Notes: generated by a model from the sequence alone, not told the origin. Counted from the stretch's first letter, positions 25,303 through 34,307 are shown. The stretch: 64,000 nt of DNA from Sulfuritalea sp. (GCA_030247575.1 JAOTRV010000005.1:124001-188000), one strand, 5' to 3'. A program made the numbers and translations.

Positions 25303-26183
25303 CAATTCGCCGTACCGCCAGCGTCTACTCTCCCGGCTTCCTGCAACGAATAATCGCTGATCAGCGCAACGTAGCGCGAGGTCATTCCCATGAAGCGCAG
25401 GCGATCGGGTCCCGGCACTTCGCCTTCCCATTCCAGCCCGTCGCCGAGGTCGCGGAAACTCCAGGCCTGCATCGCCTTGGTGAATGCGGCCTCGCTGCGC
25501 TTGATCGAAATGCGGCAGGCAAACTGGCCGGAGAGCGATACGTCGTCGGCGACGCGGTCATCCAGCACCACCTTGCCCATGTCCATTTCGACCACGCGAT
25601 TCACCAGCGCCGAAACCTCGTTCAGGCGGTGGCTGGAAATCAGCATCGTGACGTCCTCCTGGCGCTCGGCGAGGAGTTCGAAGAATATCTTGCGCGCCTC
25701 CGGATCGAGGTTGGCGGCCGGCTCGTCCATCACCAGCACCTTCGCTTCGCGTCCCAGCGCGATCGCGATCAGCAGCTTCTGCTTCATGCCGCCGGACAGT
25801 TTGACGAAGGGGCGCGCCAGGATCGGCGCCAGGTCCAGACCCAGGCGTTGGGCCAGTTCGTGGATGCGCACGGGATCGGTGCCGCACAGCGCGGCGGAAA
25901 AGTCGATCAACTGGCTCACCGGCATTTTCAGCGGCGGCGGCAGTTGCGGCACGAAGCCGATCGAGCCGAGAACTGCGGTGCGTTCCTGGCGCGGATCGCG
26001 GCCTTCGATCGTGACCTGGCCGTCGAAGGTATATTCGCCGAGCAGGCAGCGGATCAGCGTGGTCTTGCCGGCGCCGTTGGAGCCGATCAGCGCGACCCGC
26101 TCGGACAGGCCGATGTCGAGGCTGATGTCGTCGAGGACGCGCGTCTTGCGGAAACTTTTTGCTACGTTTGAAAAACTGATCAT
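25302..26183 (-). CDS. nosF: NosF, ABC ATPase for CuZ assembly
   Basis: A 293-residue ATPase with Walker A GSNGAGKTT (about residues 35-43), signature LSGGMKQK, Walker B VLVMDEPAANLD and the switch HRLNEV. The C-terminal domain after about residue 210 is the NosF-type extension. Its final residues (VDAGGTAN) come from a copy of the dispersed repeat at 25309-25332. A 118-bp gap with a strong hairpin separates it from nosH. Confidence 0.93.
   Translation of the reverse strand: MISFSNVAKSFRKTRVLDDISLDIGLSERVALIGSNGAGKTTLIRCLLGEYTFDGQVTIEGRDPRQERTAVLGSIGFVPQLPPPLKMPVSQLIDFSAALCGTDPVRIHELAQRLGLDLAPILARPFVKLSGGMKQKLLIAIALGREAKVLVMDEPAANLDPEARKIFFELLAERQEDVTMLISSHRLNEVSALVNRVVEMDMGKVVLDDRVADDVSLSGQFACRISIKRSEAAFTKAMQAWSFRDLGDGLEWEGEVPGPDRLRFMGMTSRYVALISDYSLQEAGRVDAGGTAN
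25309..25332 (-). repeat. Dispersed 24-bp element at the 3' end of nosF
   Basis: On the minus strand it reads GAGTAGACGCTGGCGGTACG within the element and encodes the C-terminal RVDAGGTAN of NosF. This is in the same reading frame as the copies at 16999 and 55663. Confidence 0.65.
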
Positions 26184-26211
26184 GGCTCGGAAGTAAGAAC
26201 GAAAGGCGTTG

Positions 26212-26291
26212 TCCGCAGATTTCGCAGATTACACAGATTGAATACCGAAACGGGGTTCGCCCGAATCCGCGAAATCTGCGAAATCTGCGGA
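26212..26291. repeat. Long inverted repeat between nosH and nosF
   Basis: TCCGCAGATTTCGCAGATT (26212-26230) is exactly complementary to AATCTGCGAAATCTGCGGA (26273-26291): a 19-bp stem with a 42-base loop. The sequence belongs to a widespread class of AT-richer dispersed repeats. It occupies almost the whole nosH-nosF gap and would strongly structure the mRNA there. Confidence 0.88.
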
Positions 26292-26301
26292 TCAAGAATC
26301 T

Positions 26302-27285
26302 TCATAGCAGCTTGGACAGGCCCTTGACGTCGAAGGTCAGCGAGCCGGTCGGGCAGGTATCGACACAGAGTCCGCAGCGGGTGCAGTCGGGGCCGATCGG
26401 AATTTCCGTATCCACCGCGCGGCCCTTGATCACCGTGTCGAGGACGTGCGGCACCAGGCACACCTTGCGGCAGTCGCCCTCGTGGAAGCAGCTTTCCAGC
26501 CTGTACTTGACGCGCACCGGCGAGAAGATGCCGACCACCCCGTAGGTGAGGCCGATCGGGCAGGCGTAGCGGCACCAGGCACGGCGCGAAAAGAACACCT
26601 CGAACACCAGCAGCGCCAGCACCCACAAGAGGGCCAGCGCCGGCCCGTAGATCAGCGCCCGCGAGACGATGCCGGTCGGCGAGATCGCCTCGAACACCGT
26701 GTAGCCGGTGGCCAGCGCCAGTACGGCGAACACGATCCAGGACAGGGTGCGCAGGCGACGGTCGATGTTCTGGTCGGTCACCAGCTTCTTCTTCACCAGC
26801 CAGAGATGGATCTTCTCTGCCCACTCCGCCAGCAGATGATAGGGACATACCCACGAACAGAACGAACGCCCGCCCAGCAGCAGCCAGAGCACGAACACCG
26901 TGCCGGTGCCGATCACCAGGTTGGTGATGATGTGCTTGTGGGCCAGCATCACCTGCAGCGCAGAATTGAGGTCGATCAGATGGAAACCGATGAAACGCGA
27001 CGCGGTCAGCGCACCTTCGAGAATCTGGATGTCGAGCCAGAAGGAAACCGTGAAAAACAGGTTCACCGCGATCAGCACCGCCCAGCGCCGGTTGCGCCAG
27101 GTATGCACCTTCTTCGCATTTTCGTGGGCGAGCATCGCCTCCTGCAGCCGTTCCTTGTTGGTCATGCGCTTGAGTTCGTGAATCTTCTGCGCAGGCTCCG
27201 AAATGGCATCGGGCTTCTTCGCCTCGCGGCCGAACATCACCGCGATCTGGTCTAAGAAGCGGCGTTTCAGATATGGATTCATCAT
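26302..27285 (-). CDS. nosH: NosH, NapH-like membrane ferredoxin
   Basis: A 327-residue protein with four to five helices. Membrane-edge motifs SFCSWVCPYHLL and WCRYACPIGLT are followed by a C-terminal cytoplasmic 4Fe-4S set (CTRCGLCVDTCP); an extra set of cysteines lies at CFHEGDCRKVC. In clade II nos clusters NosG and NosH are thought to form a quinol-oxidising branch that feeds NosZ, standing in for NosR. Two tandem ATG codons overlap the nosG stop. The first (27285) gives the usual 4-bp overlap. Confidence 0.9.
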   Translation of the reverse strand: MMNPYLKRRFLDQIAVMFGREAKKPDAISEPAQKIHELKRMTNKERLQEAMLAHENAKKVHTWRNRRWAVLIAVNLFFTVSFWLDIQILEGALTASRFIGFHLIDLNSALQVMLAHKHIITNLVIGTGTVFVLWLLLGGRSFCSWVCPYHLLAEWAEKIHLWLVKKKLVTDQNIDRRLRTLSWIVFAVLALATGYTVFEAISPTGIVSRALIYGPALALLWVLALLVFEVFFSRRAWCRYACPIGLTYGVVGIFSPVRVKYRLESCFHEGDCRKVCLVPHVLDTVIKGRAVDTEIPIGPDCTRCGLCVDTCPTGSLTFDVKGLSKLL

Positions 27286-28148
27286 GTGTTCCATACCTCC
27301 CTCGCGTCGATCACGATGCAGCTCGGCTCGACCGGACAGATCATCTCGCATACGCCACAGCCGACGCAGGGCTCATGCACCACCGGCGACTTGCGTCTGG
27401 TGCCGTCCGGGGCGAATACGGTTTCAATCGAAATGGCGCCCTTGACCGGGCATTCGCGCACGCACAGGTCGCATTCGGCCACGTCGTAGGGATGATCGGC
27501 GACCTTGATCGGTTTCCAGCGGTCGACCTCCATGTAGCGCATCCGTCCCCCGTAGGCTGCGCCGCGCGCCTGACCCTTGAAGCCCTTGCCCTGGATTGCC
27601 AGGCAGGACTCGGGCCGTGTCAGCCGAGCCACGCCGATGCGCTCGCTGAGGTTGAGCGTCGGCTCGGCATCCTTCTCCTTGGCCTTCAGGATCGGAGCCG
27701 CCGCGAGTTTCGCCCCCTTGCGCACGCCGAGGAAAGCCGGCTTCTTGTACACCAGCGATCCGGTCGGGCAGGCCAGGATGCACTGCACCGCGTCGCAGGA
27801 AAAATCGCAGGCCTGCTCGCGCGCATCGATATACGGGGTGCCGACACCGACGCCATCGACCAGGTCGGCCAGTTTTATCGCCTGCACCGGGCAGACCTGC
27901 ACGCATTGGCCGCACTTGATGCAGGAGGCCAGAAAGTCCTTCTCGTCCAGCGCGCCCGGCGGACGCAGGCGTTTGGTACGGGCATAGACCTGCGGCAGGA
28001 AGCCGGAGAGCGCGGCACCCATGACGCCGCCGGTCAGCAATATCGTGCGCAACACCCGGCGGCGCGCCTGCTGGGCGCGCTCGCGCGAGACGGGCGGCTT
28101 CGCGGCGCTCGCCGGCTTCGGCGCATCTGGCGGTTTCGTTTCGCTCAT
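27282..28148 (-). CDS. nosG: NosG, NapG-like periplasmic ferredoxin
   Basis: A 288-residue protein. The N-terminus has an Arg-rich segment (QQARRRVLRT) before a hydrophobic stretch, compatible with Tat export. Four 4Fe-4S sets follow: CIKCGQCVQVCP, CDFSCDAVQCILACP, CDLCVRECP and CVGCGVCEMICP. NosG with NosH carries electrons from quinol towards NosZ. Its ATG overlaps the nosD stop by 4 bp. Confidence 0.92.
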   Translation of the reverse strand: MSETKPPDAPKPASAAKPPVSRERAQQARRRVLRTILLTGGVMGAALSGFLPQVYARTKRLRPPGALDEKDFLASCIKCGQCVQVCPVQAIKLADLVDGVGVGTPYIDAREQACDFSCDAVQCILACPTGSLVYKKPAFLGVRKGAKLAAAPILKAKEKDAEPTLNLSERIGVARLTRPESCLAIQGKGFKGQARGAAYGGRMRYMEVDRWKPIKVADHPYDVAECDLCVRECPVKGAISIETVFAPDGTRRKSPVVHEPCVGCGVCEMICPVEPSCIVIDAREVWNT

Positions 28149-29527
28149 CCGGTCACCTTGCTCTTGAAAAGTTGCGGTTTGAGGAAGCGCGGCCGCTCAT
28201 CCTTCAACGTCAGTTCCGGCGACGAGAAAGGCGCCAGCCGCTCCAGAAAGTCCAGCAGCTCCAGCACCGGCGCGGTCTTGAAGAACTGCGCCGGCGGCAT
28301 TTCGATCCATATCTGATCGGCATAGGCATACAGCTCGTAGGGAGTGTCGCCGGTGCCGTTGCGGTCCCGATCGAAACCCTGATAGTCGTCCCAGTAGTTG
28401 CCGCGCCATTCGTTGAGGCCCGACTTGCCGCGACCGGCCTGCACCACGTTGGTCAGATTGCCTTCGAAGGTGTTGTCGGTGACCACATTGCCGCCCAGTT
28501 CGCTGGTCAACTTCACCGCGACGCCGTTGTAGGCAAATCGATTGTTGCGCATCCATATCTTGCTGTCGGGCTGGAAGGGCGACAGGTCGGAACCGATGCC
28601 GACCGCGCAATAGATGATCTCGTTGCCCTCGATGAGGGCATTGCTGGCTTCCTTGAAGCCGATCGCCATACCCGAGGCGCCCGTGGCGTGGGAGATCAGG
28701 TTGTTCCTCATCACTCCGCCTTCGGTGTACATGAAATACACGCCCACCGCGTTGTCGTAGAAGCTGTTGTCCTCGACCACGTTGTTGTTGGCGAACATGA
28801 AATGGATCGAATAGCGGCTGCGCTTGCCGATATTCTTGCGGTAGACATTGTCGTGCGAATACCAGGCCACCATGTCGCGCGAATCGGTGACTTCGTTGCC
28901 TTCGATCAGGTTGCGGTCGCTGTACCACAGGCGCAGGCCGTCGCCGCGCACGCCCAGGTCGCGCGGCTTGGAGCGCACCTTGTTGTTCCTGACGATGCTG
29001 TCGCTCGACTGCTTGAGGTCGATGCCGAACAGGCAGTTGTCGATCACCAGATTCTCGATCACGTTGCGGTGGCCGCGCACGTCGAGGCAGGAATCATCCG
29101 TGTCGTGCGAATCGCCGGAGCCGGTCAGATGCAGGCCGCGCAGCGTGGCGCCAGCGGTTTCCACCGAGAACACCGTGCCCCGGTCCCCGGCATCGATGGT
29201 GACCTTGCCGTCGCCCTCGATGATCAGCGGCTTGGTCAGTACCACCGGGCCCGCATAGCTTCCCGGCGGCGGCCGCAGCGTCGAACCGGCCGGCGCCGCG
29301 TCAACCAGGATCTGGAAGGGTTTCAGGCCGTGCACGCGCTTGTCGCGCTCGTGGAGCATGAAGGTGGGCTTGGGCCGATCGACGCCGACCCTGGGCGCCG
29401 TGGACAAGTCCGCCGTCGCTCCCAGCGACGGCGGCTTTTCCTCGTCGCGGTCGGCCGGGCTTGCCACCAGCAGGGAGGAAGCGCCAAGCAGCAGGGCCGG
29501 CAGCAGTCGGACCCAGTGCGCGTTCAT
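28145..29527 (-). CDS. nosD: NosD, periplasmic CuZ assembly protein
   Basis: A 460-residue protein with a signal peptide (about 1-25), then a longer N-terminal linker than its paralogue, the parallel beta-helix of NosD repeats (RGDGLRLWYSDRN, GVYFMYTEGG) and the C-terminal GFDRDRNGTGDTPYELYAYADQ plus LDFLERLAPFSSP. It partners NosF and NosY. The ATG at 29527 is chosen because it begins a good signal peptide and has GAGG upstream. The gene follows nosB by 13 bp. Confidence 0.93.
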   Translation of the reverse strand: MNAHWVRLLPALLLGASSLLVASPADRDEEKPPSLGATADLSTAPRVGVDRPKPTFMLHERDKRVHGLKPFQILVDAAPAGSTLRPPPGSYAGPVVLTKPLIIEGDGKVTIDAGDRGTVFSVETAGATLRGLHLTGSGDSHDTDDSCLDVRGHRNVIENLVIDNCLFGIDLKQSSDSIVRNNKVRSKPRDLGVRGDGLRLWYSDRNLIEGNEVTDSRDMVAWYSHDNVYRKNIGKRSRYSIHFMFANNNVVEDNSFYDNAVGVYFMYTEGGVMRNNLISHATGASGMAIGFKEASNALIEGNEIIYCAVGIGSDLSPFQPDSKIWMRNNRFAYNGVAVKLTSELGGNVVTDNTFEGNLTNVVQAGRGKSGLNEWRGNYWDDYQGFDRDRNGTGDTPYELYAYADQIWIEMPPAQFFKTAPVLELLDFLERLAPFSSPELTLKDERPRFLKPQLFKSKVTG

Positions 29528-29540
29528 GACGCCGGGGTCC

Positions 29541-30515
29541 TCAGGACTCGCGCATCTGCTTGCGACGCAGCAGCAACGCCAGCGCCAGGCAAGCGGAAGC
29601 AATCAGCAGCAGGGCATAGCCCCAGTAGGGATAGGAGTAGGTGGAGAACTGCGCGACCTTGCCCTCGCCGAACACCGTGGGCATGAAGGGCTTGACGGTA
29701 AAAGCGCCCCAGGGATGCATGTTGTGGCCGAAGAACCACAGCCAGCCCGCGTACTCGACGACGAAGAACACCGGCATCAGCGCCGGCACCAGCGCCAGCA
29801 GCAGCGAGAAGCCGCGGAATTTCGCAACGCCGGCGACGACGATGGCCATCGCCACGATCAACCCGATGATCACGCCCGTCGTAACCACGCGCACGTTGTC
29901 GCCCCAGACCTTGATCTTGTCCGGTTCCTTGAAGAAAGTGCCTGCGTCGTGGACATAGGAGGCAATGTGGGTCTCCATATGTCCCATCGCGAATTGATGC
30001 ACCACCATCCACACCGCCACCGCGGTGAAGCCGGCGCCAAGCACCAGCAGGCGTTTGCGTCCTTCCGGCGCGATGAAGCCCAGCAGCATGACCGCGAAGA
30101 AGCCGAAGAAGAACTTGGCCAGCGGCTTTTCCACCGGCGCGCCGGTCGAGATCGGGAACATGCCGACGTAATGATTGATGGTGTTCATCTCATGTACGCA
30201 GTCCAGACCCTCGGCACCCTTGTTGACGTTTTTCTGCTGGTCGAGAACGGGGTTGTAGCGCTCGACCGTGTGGTCGAGGTCCTTCTGCAGCACCTCGTTG
30301 GCCATGCGGGTGCCGACACCGGCCGCACTGCAGCCGTTATAGACGCCATCGAAGTGGAAGTGAATGCGGATACCGTCCGGAAACGCATCCTTGGGATAGT
30401 TGGGCGCCGTCAGCGATACCCACCAGATGGGCGCAAAATAGGCGGCGATCAGCGCCACCATGGCCACCAGGGTCAGCCCGGTGATCAGCAAATCCTGCTT
30501 TTTTTGGTCTTGCAT
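29541..30515 (-). CDS. nosB: NosB, clade II nos membrane protein
   Basis: A 324-residue integral membrane protein, a marker gene of clade II (atypical) nos clusters, placed right after nosZ or its cytochromes. Helix 1 (residues 11-32) is followed by a large periplasmic domain (about 33-125) with FHFDGVYNG and a CVHEMNTINHYVGM stretch, then six further helices. Biochemical function is not settled. Electron transfer or copper supply has been suggested. A strong hairpin lies upstream, between it and the diheme cytochrome gene. Confidence 0.88.
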   Translation of the reverse strand: MQDQKKQDLLITGLTLVAMVALIAAYFAPIWWVSLTAPNYPKDAFPDGIRIHFHFDGVYNGCSAAGVGTRMANEVLQKDLDHTVERYNPVLDQQKNVNKGAEGLDCVHEMNTINHYVGMFPISTGAPVEKPLAKFFFGFFAVMLLGFIAPEGRKRLLVLGAGFTAVAVWMVVHQFAMGHMETHIASYVHDAGTFFKEPDKIKVWGDNVRVVTTGVIIGLIVAMAIVVAGVAKFRGFSLLLALVPALMPVFFVVEYAGWLWFFGHNMHPWGAFTVKPFMPTVFGEGKVAQFSTYSYPYWGYALLLIASACLALALLLRRKQMRES

Positions 30516-30560
30516 GTTGTGCTCGATCTTATTGGGGAGAAGTGAAGCCGGTCGCGAACG

Positions 30561-30585
30561 CTCCGCACTCCAACGGAGTGCGGAG
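30561..30585 (-). other. Intergenic hairpin before nosB
   Basis: CTCCGCACTCC and GGAGTGCGGAG form a perfect 11-bp stem with a 3-base loop. There is no clear U-run on the minus strand after it, so it is more likely an mRNA-stabilising or attenuating hairpin than a full terminator. Confidence 0.75.
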
Positions 30586-30599
30586 GCTGCGAATCAATG

Positions 30600-31346
30600 T
30601 TATTTCTTCTTGCCACCCTTGGCGGCGGCGGGCTTGGCCTTGCACATCGAACCCGGCATCGTCAGGCTCGCCTGATAGGCCGAGATGGCCACCAGCTGAT
30701 CATTGGTGTAGGGCTTGATCACCTTGACCATATCCGGGTTGGCGTTGCGGCGATGCCCGTCGCGAATCTCGGTCATCTGGCGCAGCAGGTACTTGTAATG
30801 CTGGCCGGCGAGCACGGGATAGAACTTCTCCTTGACGCCTTCGCCGTTGGCCTTGTGGCACTCGATGCACTGCTTCTCGTAGAGCGCCTTTCCGGCGGCG
30901 ATCTGCTTGTCGGCATCGGGGCCTTCGTACTTGCCATGGTCAACCGGGATGCACAGGCTTTCGATGTAAGCCGAAACATTGGCCAGTTCCTGCGCGTCGG
31001 TCAATTCCTTGGCGAACGGGTACATGGTCGGGTTGTCGCGCAGGCCGGCACGAATGTCGGCCATCTGCTTGATCAGCACCGTCGTGTGCTGGCCGGCGAG
31101 TTGCGGGAACGTGCCGTCGGAACGTCCGGCGCCGGAAGGCAGGTGGCAGGCGCCGCAGACTTCATAGCCTTCCTTGCCGGCCTTGGGATCGCCCTTGAGC
31201 TTGAGCGCCTCGATCTTCTCGCCTTCCTGGGCGTTCCACTTGTAATCCTTCGACTCGATGCCGGCCTTCTTTTCCGGCGGGGGTCCGGCCAGCGCAAACG
31301 CGGGAATCAGCGCCATCGAGAGCGCGAGGGTCAGTGCCTTGTACAT
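30600..31346 (-). CDS. Diheme cytochrome c of the nos cluster
   Basis: A 248-residue exported protein. A signal peptide (about 1-20) precedes two cytochrome c domains with CGACH and CIECH heme motifs, each with a later methionine (MYP and MVK regions) as possible axial ligand, and a Lys-rich end. It resembles cytochrome c4-type electron carriers. In clade II clusters such cytochromes (nosC1/nosC2) deliver electrons to NosZ. An FNR-like box lies 65 bp upstream. Confidence 0.88.
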   Translation of the reverse strand: MYKALTLALSMALIPAFALAGPPPEKKAGIESKDYKWNAQEGEKIEALKLKGDPKAGKEGYEVCGACHLPSGAGRSDGTFPQLAGQHTTVLIKQMADIRAGLRDNPTMYPFAKELTDAQELANVSAYIESLCIPVDHGKYEGPDADKQIAAGKALYEKQCIECHKANGEGVKEKFYPVLAGQHYKYLLRQMTEIRDGHRRNANPDMVKVIKPYTNDQLVAISAYQASLTMPGSMCKAKPAAAKGGKKK

Positions 31347-31410
31347 GTTGATGTCCTCATCAATGTGAAATAGCTTTGGCGATCATGCCATATTCGAATA
31401 TTAGACGTCT

Positions 31411-31424
31411 TTGATATACCTCAA
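31411..31424. promoter_or_regulatory. FNR/DNR-like box before the diheme cytochrome gene
   Basis: TTGATATACCTCAA matches TTGAT-N4-ATCAA in nine of ten positions. A -41.5 placement puts the transcript start near 31376, giving a leader of about 30 bases. This would be an internal promoter of the nos cluster. Confidence 0.62.
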
Positions 31425-31454
31425 GTCGCCCGCAATACGCCGCAAGAACAACCT

Positions 31455-31763
31455 CTATTTGATTTCAGAGAGGTACTTTGCCAGTTCCTTGATCTCCGCT
31501 TCCGATACCAGATGCATGACACCCTTCATGGCAGCGGAGTTGCCGTTGGCGCGGGCGCCGCTCTTGATGTCAAGCATCTGCTTCTCGGCGTACTTGGCGT
31601 TCTGGCCGGCAAGCTTGGGATATTCAGGCGTCAGCGGCTTCTTGGCATCCTTGCCGTGACAGGCGATGCAAGTCTTTTCCAGGTAGAGCGCCTTGCCGTC
31701 GGCCAGGGCCGGCGCAGCGAAGGAAACAGCGGCGACGGCCGCGAGAATCAATCCGAGTTTCAT
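31455..31763 (-). CDS. Small monoheme cytochrome c
   Basis: A 102-residue protein with signal peptide (about 1-21) and one heme motif CIACHGK; the axial methionine is probably in AAMKGVMH. It is encoded directly after nosZ and before the diheme cytochrome, so it is a likely electron donor to NosZ. An intrinsic terminator lies between nosZ and this gene. Confidence 0.9.
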   Translation of the reverse strand: MKLGLILAAVAAVSFAAPALADGKALYLEKTCIACHGKDAKKPLTPEYPKLAGQNAKYAEKQMLDIKSGARANGNSAAMKGVMHLVSEAEIKELAKYLSEIK

Positions 31764-31784
31764 GGTTATTCCTTTTCGTAAAGT

Positions 31785-31815
31785 AAAACGGGGGGCAGTT
31801 TAACGCTGCCCCCCG
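31785..31815 (-). terminator. Terminator or attenuator after nosZ
   Basis: GGGGGGCAG and CTGCCCCCC (extended by a C-G pair) form a 10-bp stem with loop TTTAACG. On the minus strand it is followed by TTTTAC. It would stop part of the nosZ transcript before the cytochrome gene and could make nosZ mRNA more abundant than the rest. Confidence 0.85.
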
Positions 31816-31839
31816 GGACCTGCATTGCGCTAGCGCAAC

Positions 31840-34131
31840 TTACTTGACCTTCTTGGCTCCGTTCTGCTCAAGGTAGGTCTTGGCGCGCAAGCCGAGGTCG
31901 GCTGTCTTGACCTGGTATTGCCAGATCTGCTCGGCCCACAGGTTGGCGTTCTCCCAATCCTTCTTGGCGGCGAAGCCTTCATGCTTCTCTTTCAGGCCCT
32001 TGGTCTTGCCCAACTGGTCGAATGCATCCTCGACCATGGCCACGACATCCGGGAAGTCCTTGTAGTTCACGCTGGTGATGTAGGCCACCACGGAGTCGAT
32101 GATCGCCTGAGTATCGGCCACCTTCTTCACCGTCGCCTTGTAGTCGGCTTCCGTGTAGGAACCCTTCGCCAGCGTCGTCTTGGTCGGCTTCCAGCCCTTC
32201 GGCTTGACCAGCAGGTAACCCTGCATCTCCAGGTGCAGCGCCGAGCAGAACTCGGTGCAGTAGTAGGGATAGACGCCTTCCTTGTCGGCCTTGAACTTGA
32301 CCGTAACGGTCTTGCCCGGCTCGACCGACGCGTGCGTGTTGTAGGTCGAGACCGTGAAGCCGTGGGTTTCGTCCTGCGCCCGCTCGAGGTTGGTGAGGTG
32401 GATCGTCACTTCGTCGCCGACATCGACTTCGATGGTTTCCGGCGTGATGTGCGAGCGGATCAGCGTGGCGAAGACTTCGGTCTTGTTGCCCTTCTTGACC
32501 GTCTTCTCCTCGCCTGCACGAACCGCGCCCGGATGCGGCTTGTCGGTGCGGCTGTCGGTGCCGACCTTGTAGCGCACGGCCGGCTTCAGCTTCTTCGCGT
32601 CGATGGCGACGACATAGTGCGGCTCGCCCAGCGGCAGCGGCATGTCATACAGCAGCTGCATCTTGTCGCCGCTGATGTCGATCAGCTGATGGTTCTGCGG
32701 ATGCAGCGGACCCACCGGCACGAAACGATCGATCGCCAGCTTGTTCAGCGCAACCAGGTACTTGCCGGCCGGCTTGGTCGAATCGCCTTCCATGGTCATC
32801 AGGTGGCCGATGTTGTAATGCACGCTGAGCTTGTCCAGCACCTTGCCTTCGCAGAAGTTCCACTTCGCCACCTGCGAATCGACATACAGCGAGGTGTAGG
32901 CCACGCAGGACTTGCTGTCGTACTGGGTATGCAGCGGGCCGAGGCCCAGCGATACCTGGGTATGCAGCGCATCCTTCATGCCGATCACCGGAATGCCGTA
33001 GGGATCCTTGGATTCGAACTTGCCGGCCTTGATGGCGGCCATGATCTTGTCGAAGGAATAGACGGAAACGTGGGTGTCGAGCTTGCCGGCGACGACGATG
33101 AACTTGCCGTCGGGGGTGACGTCGACGCCGTGCGGCGACTTCGGCTCGGGAATCAGGAACAGCACGCCTTCCTTGACCGCGGTTTCCATCATCAGCACGT
33201 TGTGGCCGTTGATCTGCTTGGCCTTGCCGGCCTTGACCAGTTCCGCCGCCTTCTTCCAGTTGATCACGTGCATGTAGTCGGTGTCCTTGGCGGAACAACC
33301 GGCTTCATACGGCGGGCGACCCTTCTCGATGCCGCCGACGTAACGCTCGGAACAGAAGGAATTGGTGAAGGACCAGCCGTCGGACGGACCCTTGCCGGCG
33401 TCGGAAAGGTCCTGCGAGTAGGGCGGCAGTTCGAGGGAGAAGGACTCCTTCGGCACGATGCGGCCTTCCTTGCGGTCGAATTTCCAGTAGGTGACGCCGC
33501 CGCGGTACTTCTCGTTGAACTCTTCGAGCGGGAAGAACTTCTTGTTCTCGAGCGGAGCGGCATACTGCGCGGCCTCGATCACATACTCGCTGTTGCTGGT
33601 GACGAAAGCGCCGCCGTGCTCGGACTTGAAGATCGGATTGACCACGATCTGCTTGGTCTCGAAGTCGCGCAGATCAACCACCGCGAGGCGGGGATTGGCC
33701 TTGTCGTTGATGAACAGGAACTGGCCGTCGTATTCGCCGTTGGTCTCGGAAATCGCCGGATGGTGGGTATCGCCCCAGGTGATGTCCTTGCCGTCGATGC
33801 GGCCCTGCTTGAGCACGGCCTTCGAGTTCTCGTCGAAGCCATAGCCCTGCCAGGGTTCCGGCGTGAACACGCCGATGTACTTGAGGATGCGCATCGAGGG
33901 CACGGCATAGACGATGATCTGGCCCGACTGGCCGCCGGAACTGAAAGCGACGAACTCGTCGCGCTTGCCGGTCGGCACGTAGGTCTTGGCCGCCGCCAGC
34001 AGATCCTGCTGGCTCAGACCGCGCGCCTTGAGCACATCCTGCAGGGTGTCGGCGGACCAGGCTGCGGTCGCCGCCAGCCCCATCCCGGCCGCGAGCAGCA
34101 GCGAGGTGGCTTGCTTGTTAAACTGCTTCAT
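31840..34131 (-). CDS. nosZ: Nitrous oxide reductase, clade II (Sec-type)
   Basis: A 763-residue periplasmic enzyme that reduces N2O to N2. The signal peptide (MKQFNKQATSLLLAAGMG...) lacks a twin-arginine motif, so export is by Sec, a hallmark of clade II NosZ. The beta-propeller has the CuZ histidines, including GDTHHPAIS and the SPHGVDVTPDG segment. The CuA site is CTEFCSALHLEMQG near residues 625-640, with HGFTV as a further ligand. About 130 residues follow CuA, the C-terminal extension seen in many betaproteobacterial clade II enzymes. ATG 34131 has GGGAGC upstream and begins the signal peptide. The promoter region carries RegA-like and FNR-like boxes. Confidence 0.97.
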   Translation of the reverse strand: MKQFNKQATSLLLAAGMGLAATAAWSADTLQDVLKARGLSQQDLLAAAKTYVPTGKRDEFVAFSSGGQSGQIIVYAVPSMRILKYIGVFTPEPWQGYGFDENSKAVLKQGRIDGKDITWGDTHHPAISETNGEYDGQFLFINDKANPRLAVVDLRDFETKQIVVNPIFKSEHGGAFVTSNSEYVIEAAQYAAPLENKKFFPLEEFNEKYRGGVTYWKFDRKEGRIVPKESFSLELPPYSQDLSDAGKGPSDGWSFTNSFCSERYVGGIEKGRPPYEAGCSAKDTDYMHVINWKKAAELVKAGKAKQINGHNVLMMETAVKEGVLFLIPEPKSPHGVDVTPDGKFIVVAGKLDTHVSVYSFDKIMAAIKAGKFESKDPYGIPVIGMKDALHTQVSLGLGPLHTQYDSKSCVAYTSLYVDSQVAKWNFCEGKVLDKLSVHYNIGHLMTMEGDSTKPAGKYLVALNKLAIDRFVPVGPLHPQNHQLIDISGDKMQLLYDMPLPLGEPHYVVAIDAKKLKPAVRYKVGTDSRTDKPHPGAVRAGEEKTVKKGNKTEVFATLIRSHITPETIEVDVGDEVTIHLTNLERAQDETHGFTVSTYNTHASVEPGKTVTVKFKADKEGVYPYYCTEFCSALHLEMQGYLLVKPKGWKPTKTTLAKGSYTEADYKATVKKVADTQAIIDSVVAYITSVNYKDFPDVVAMVEDAFDQLGKTKGLKEKHEGFAAKKDWENANLWAEQIWQYQVKTADLGLRAKTYLEQNGAKKVK

Positions 34132-34202
34132 GTTTGTAGCTCCCATTTCCGATTGAAACTTCGTTGGCACAGCTTCCGATGCATCTACTTCCCGATCGCC
34201 AC

Positions 34203-34235
34203 TGCGACACTATGCCGCTGCGACAATATGTCGCG
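34203..34235. promoter_or_regulatory. Tandem RegA/RegR-like palindromes upstream of nosZ
   Basis: TGCGACAATATGTCGCG (34219-34235) is a good copy. TGCGACACTATGCCGCT (34203-34219) is a degenerate copy abutting it, 16 bp away. They lie 72-104 bp before the nosZ start and between it and an FNR-like box. Confidence 0.65.
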
Positions 34236-34264
34236 TATTTAACGCCGGAACATGCTGCAAGAGC

Positions 34265-34278
34265 TTGACATAGATCAA
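34265..34278. promoter_or_regulatory. FNR/DNR-like box in the nosZ divergent promoter
   Basis: TTGACATAGATCAA matches TTGAT-N4-ATCAA in nine of ten positions. It could serve nosZ (transcript start near 34230, leader about 99 bases) or the divergent small gene (start near 34313). Confidence 0.72.
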
Positions 34279-34307
34279 ATGCTGCTACGCATCAAATCGT
34301 CCTATGC

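Noticed and set aside
31918-34242. Long open frame (about 774 codons) on the plus strand opposite nosZ
   Set aside because: It mirrors nosZ codons in a GC-rich genome; the translation has no domain, signal or conserved motif, while nosZ is certain.
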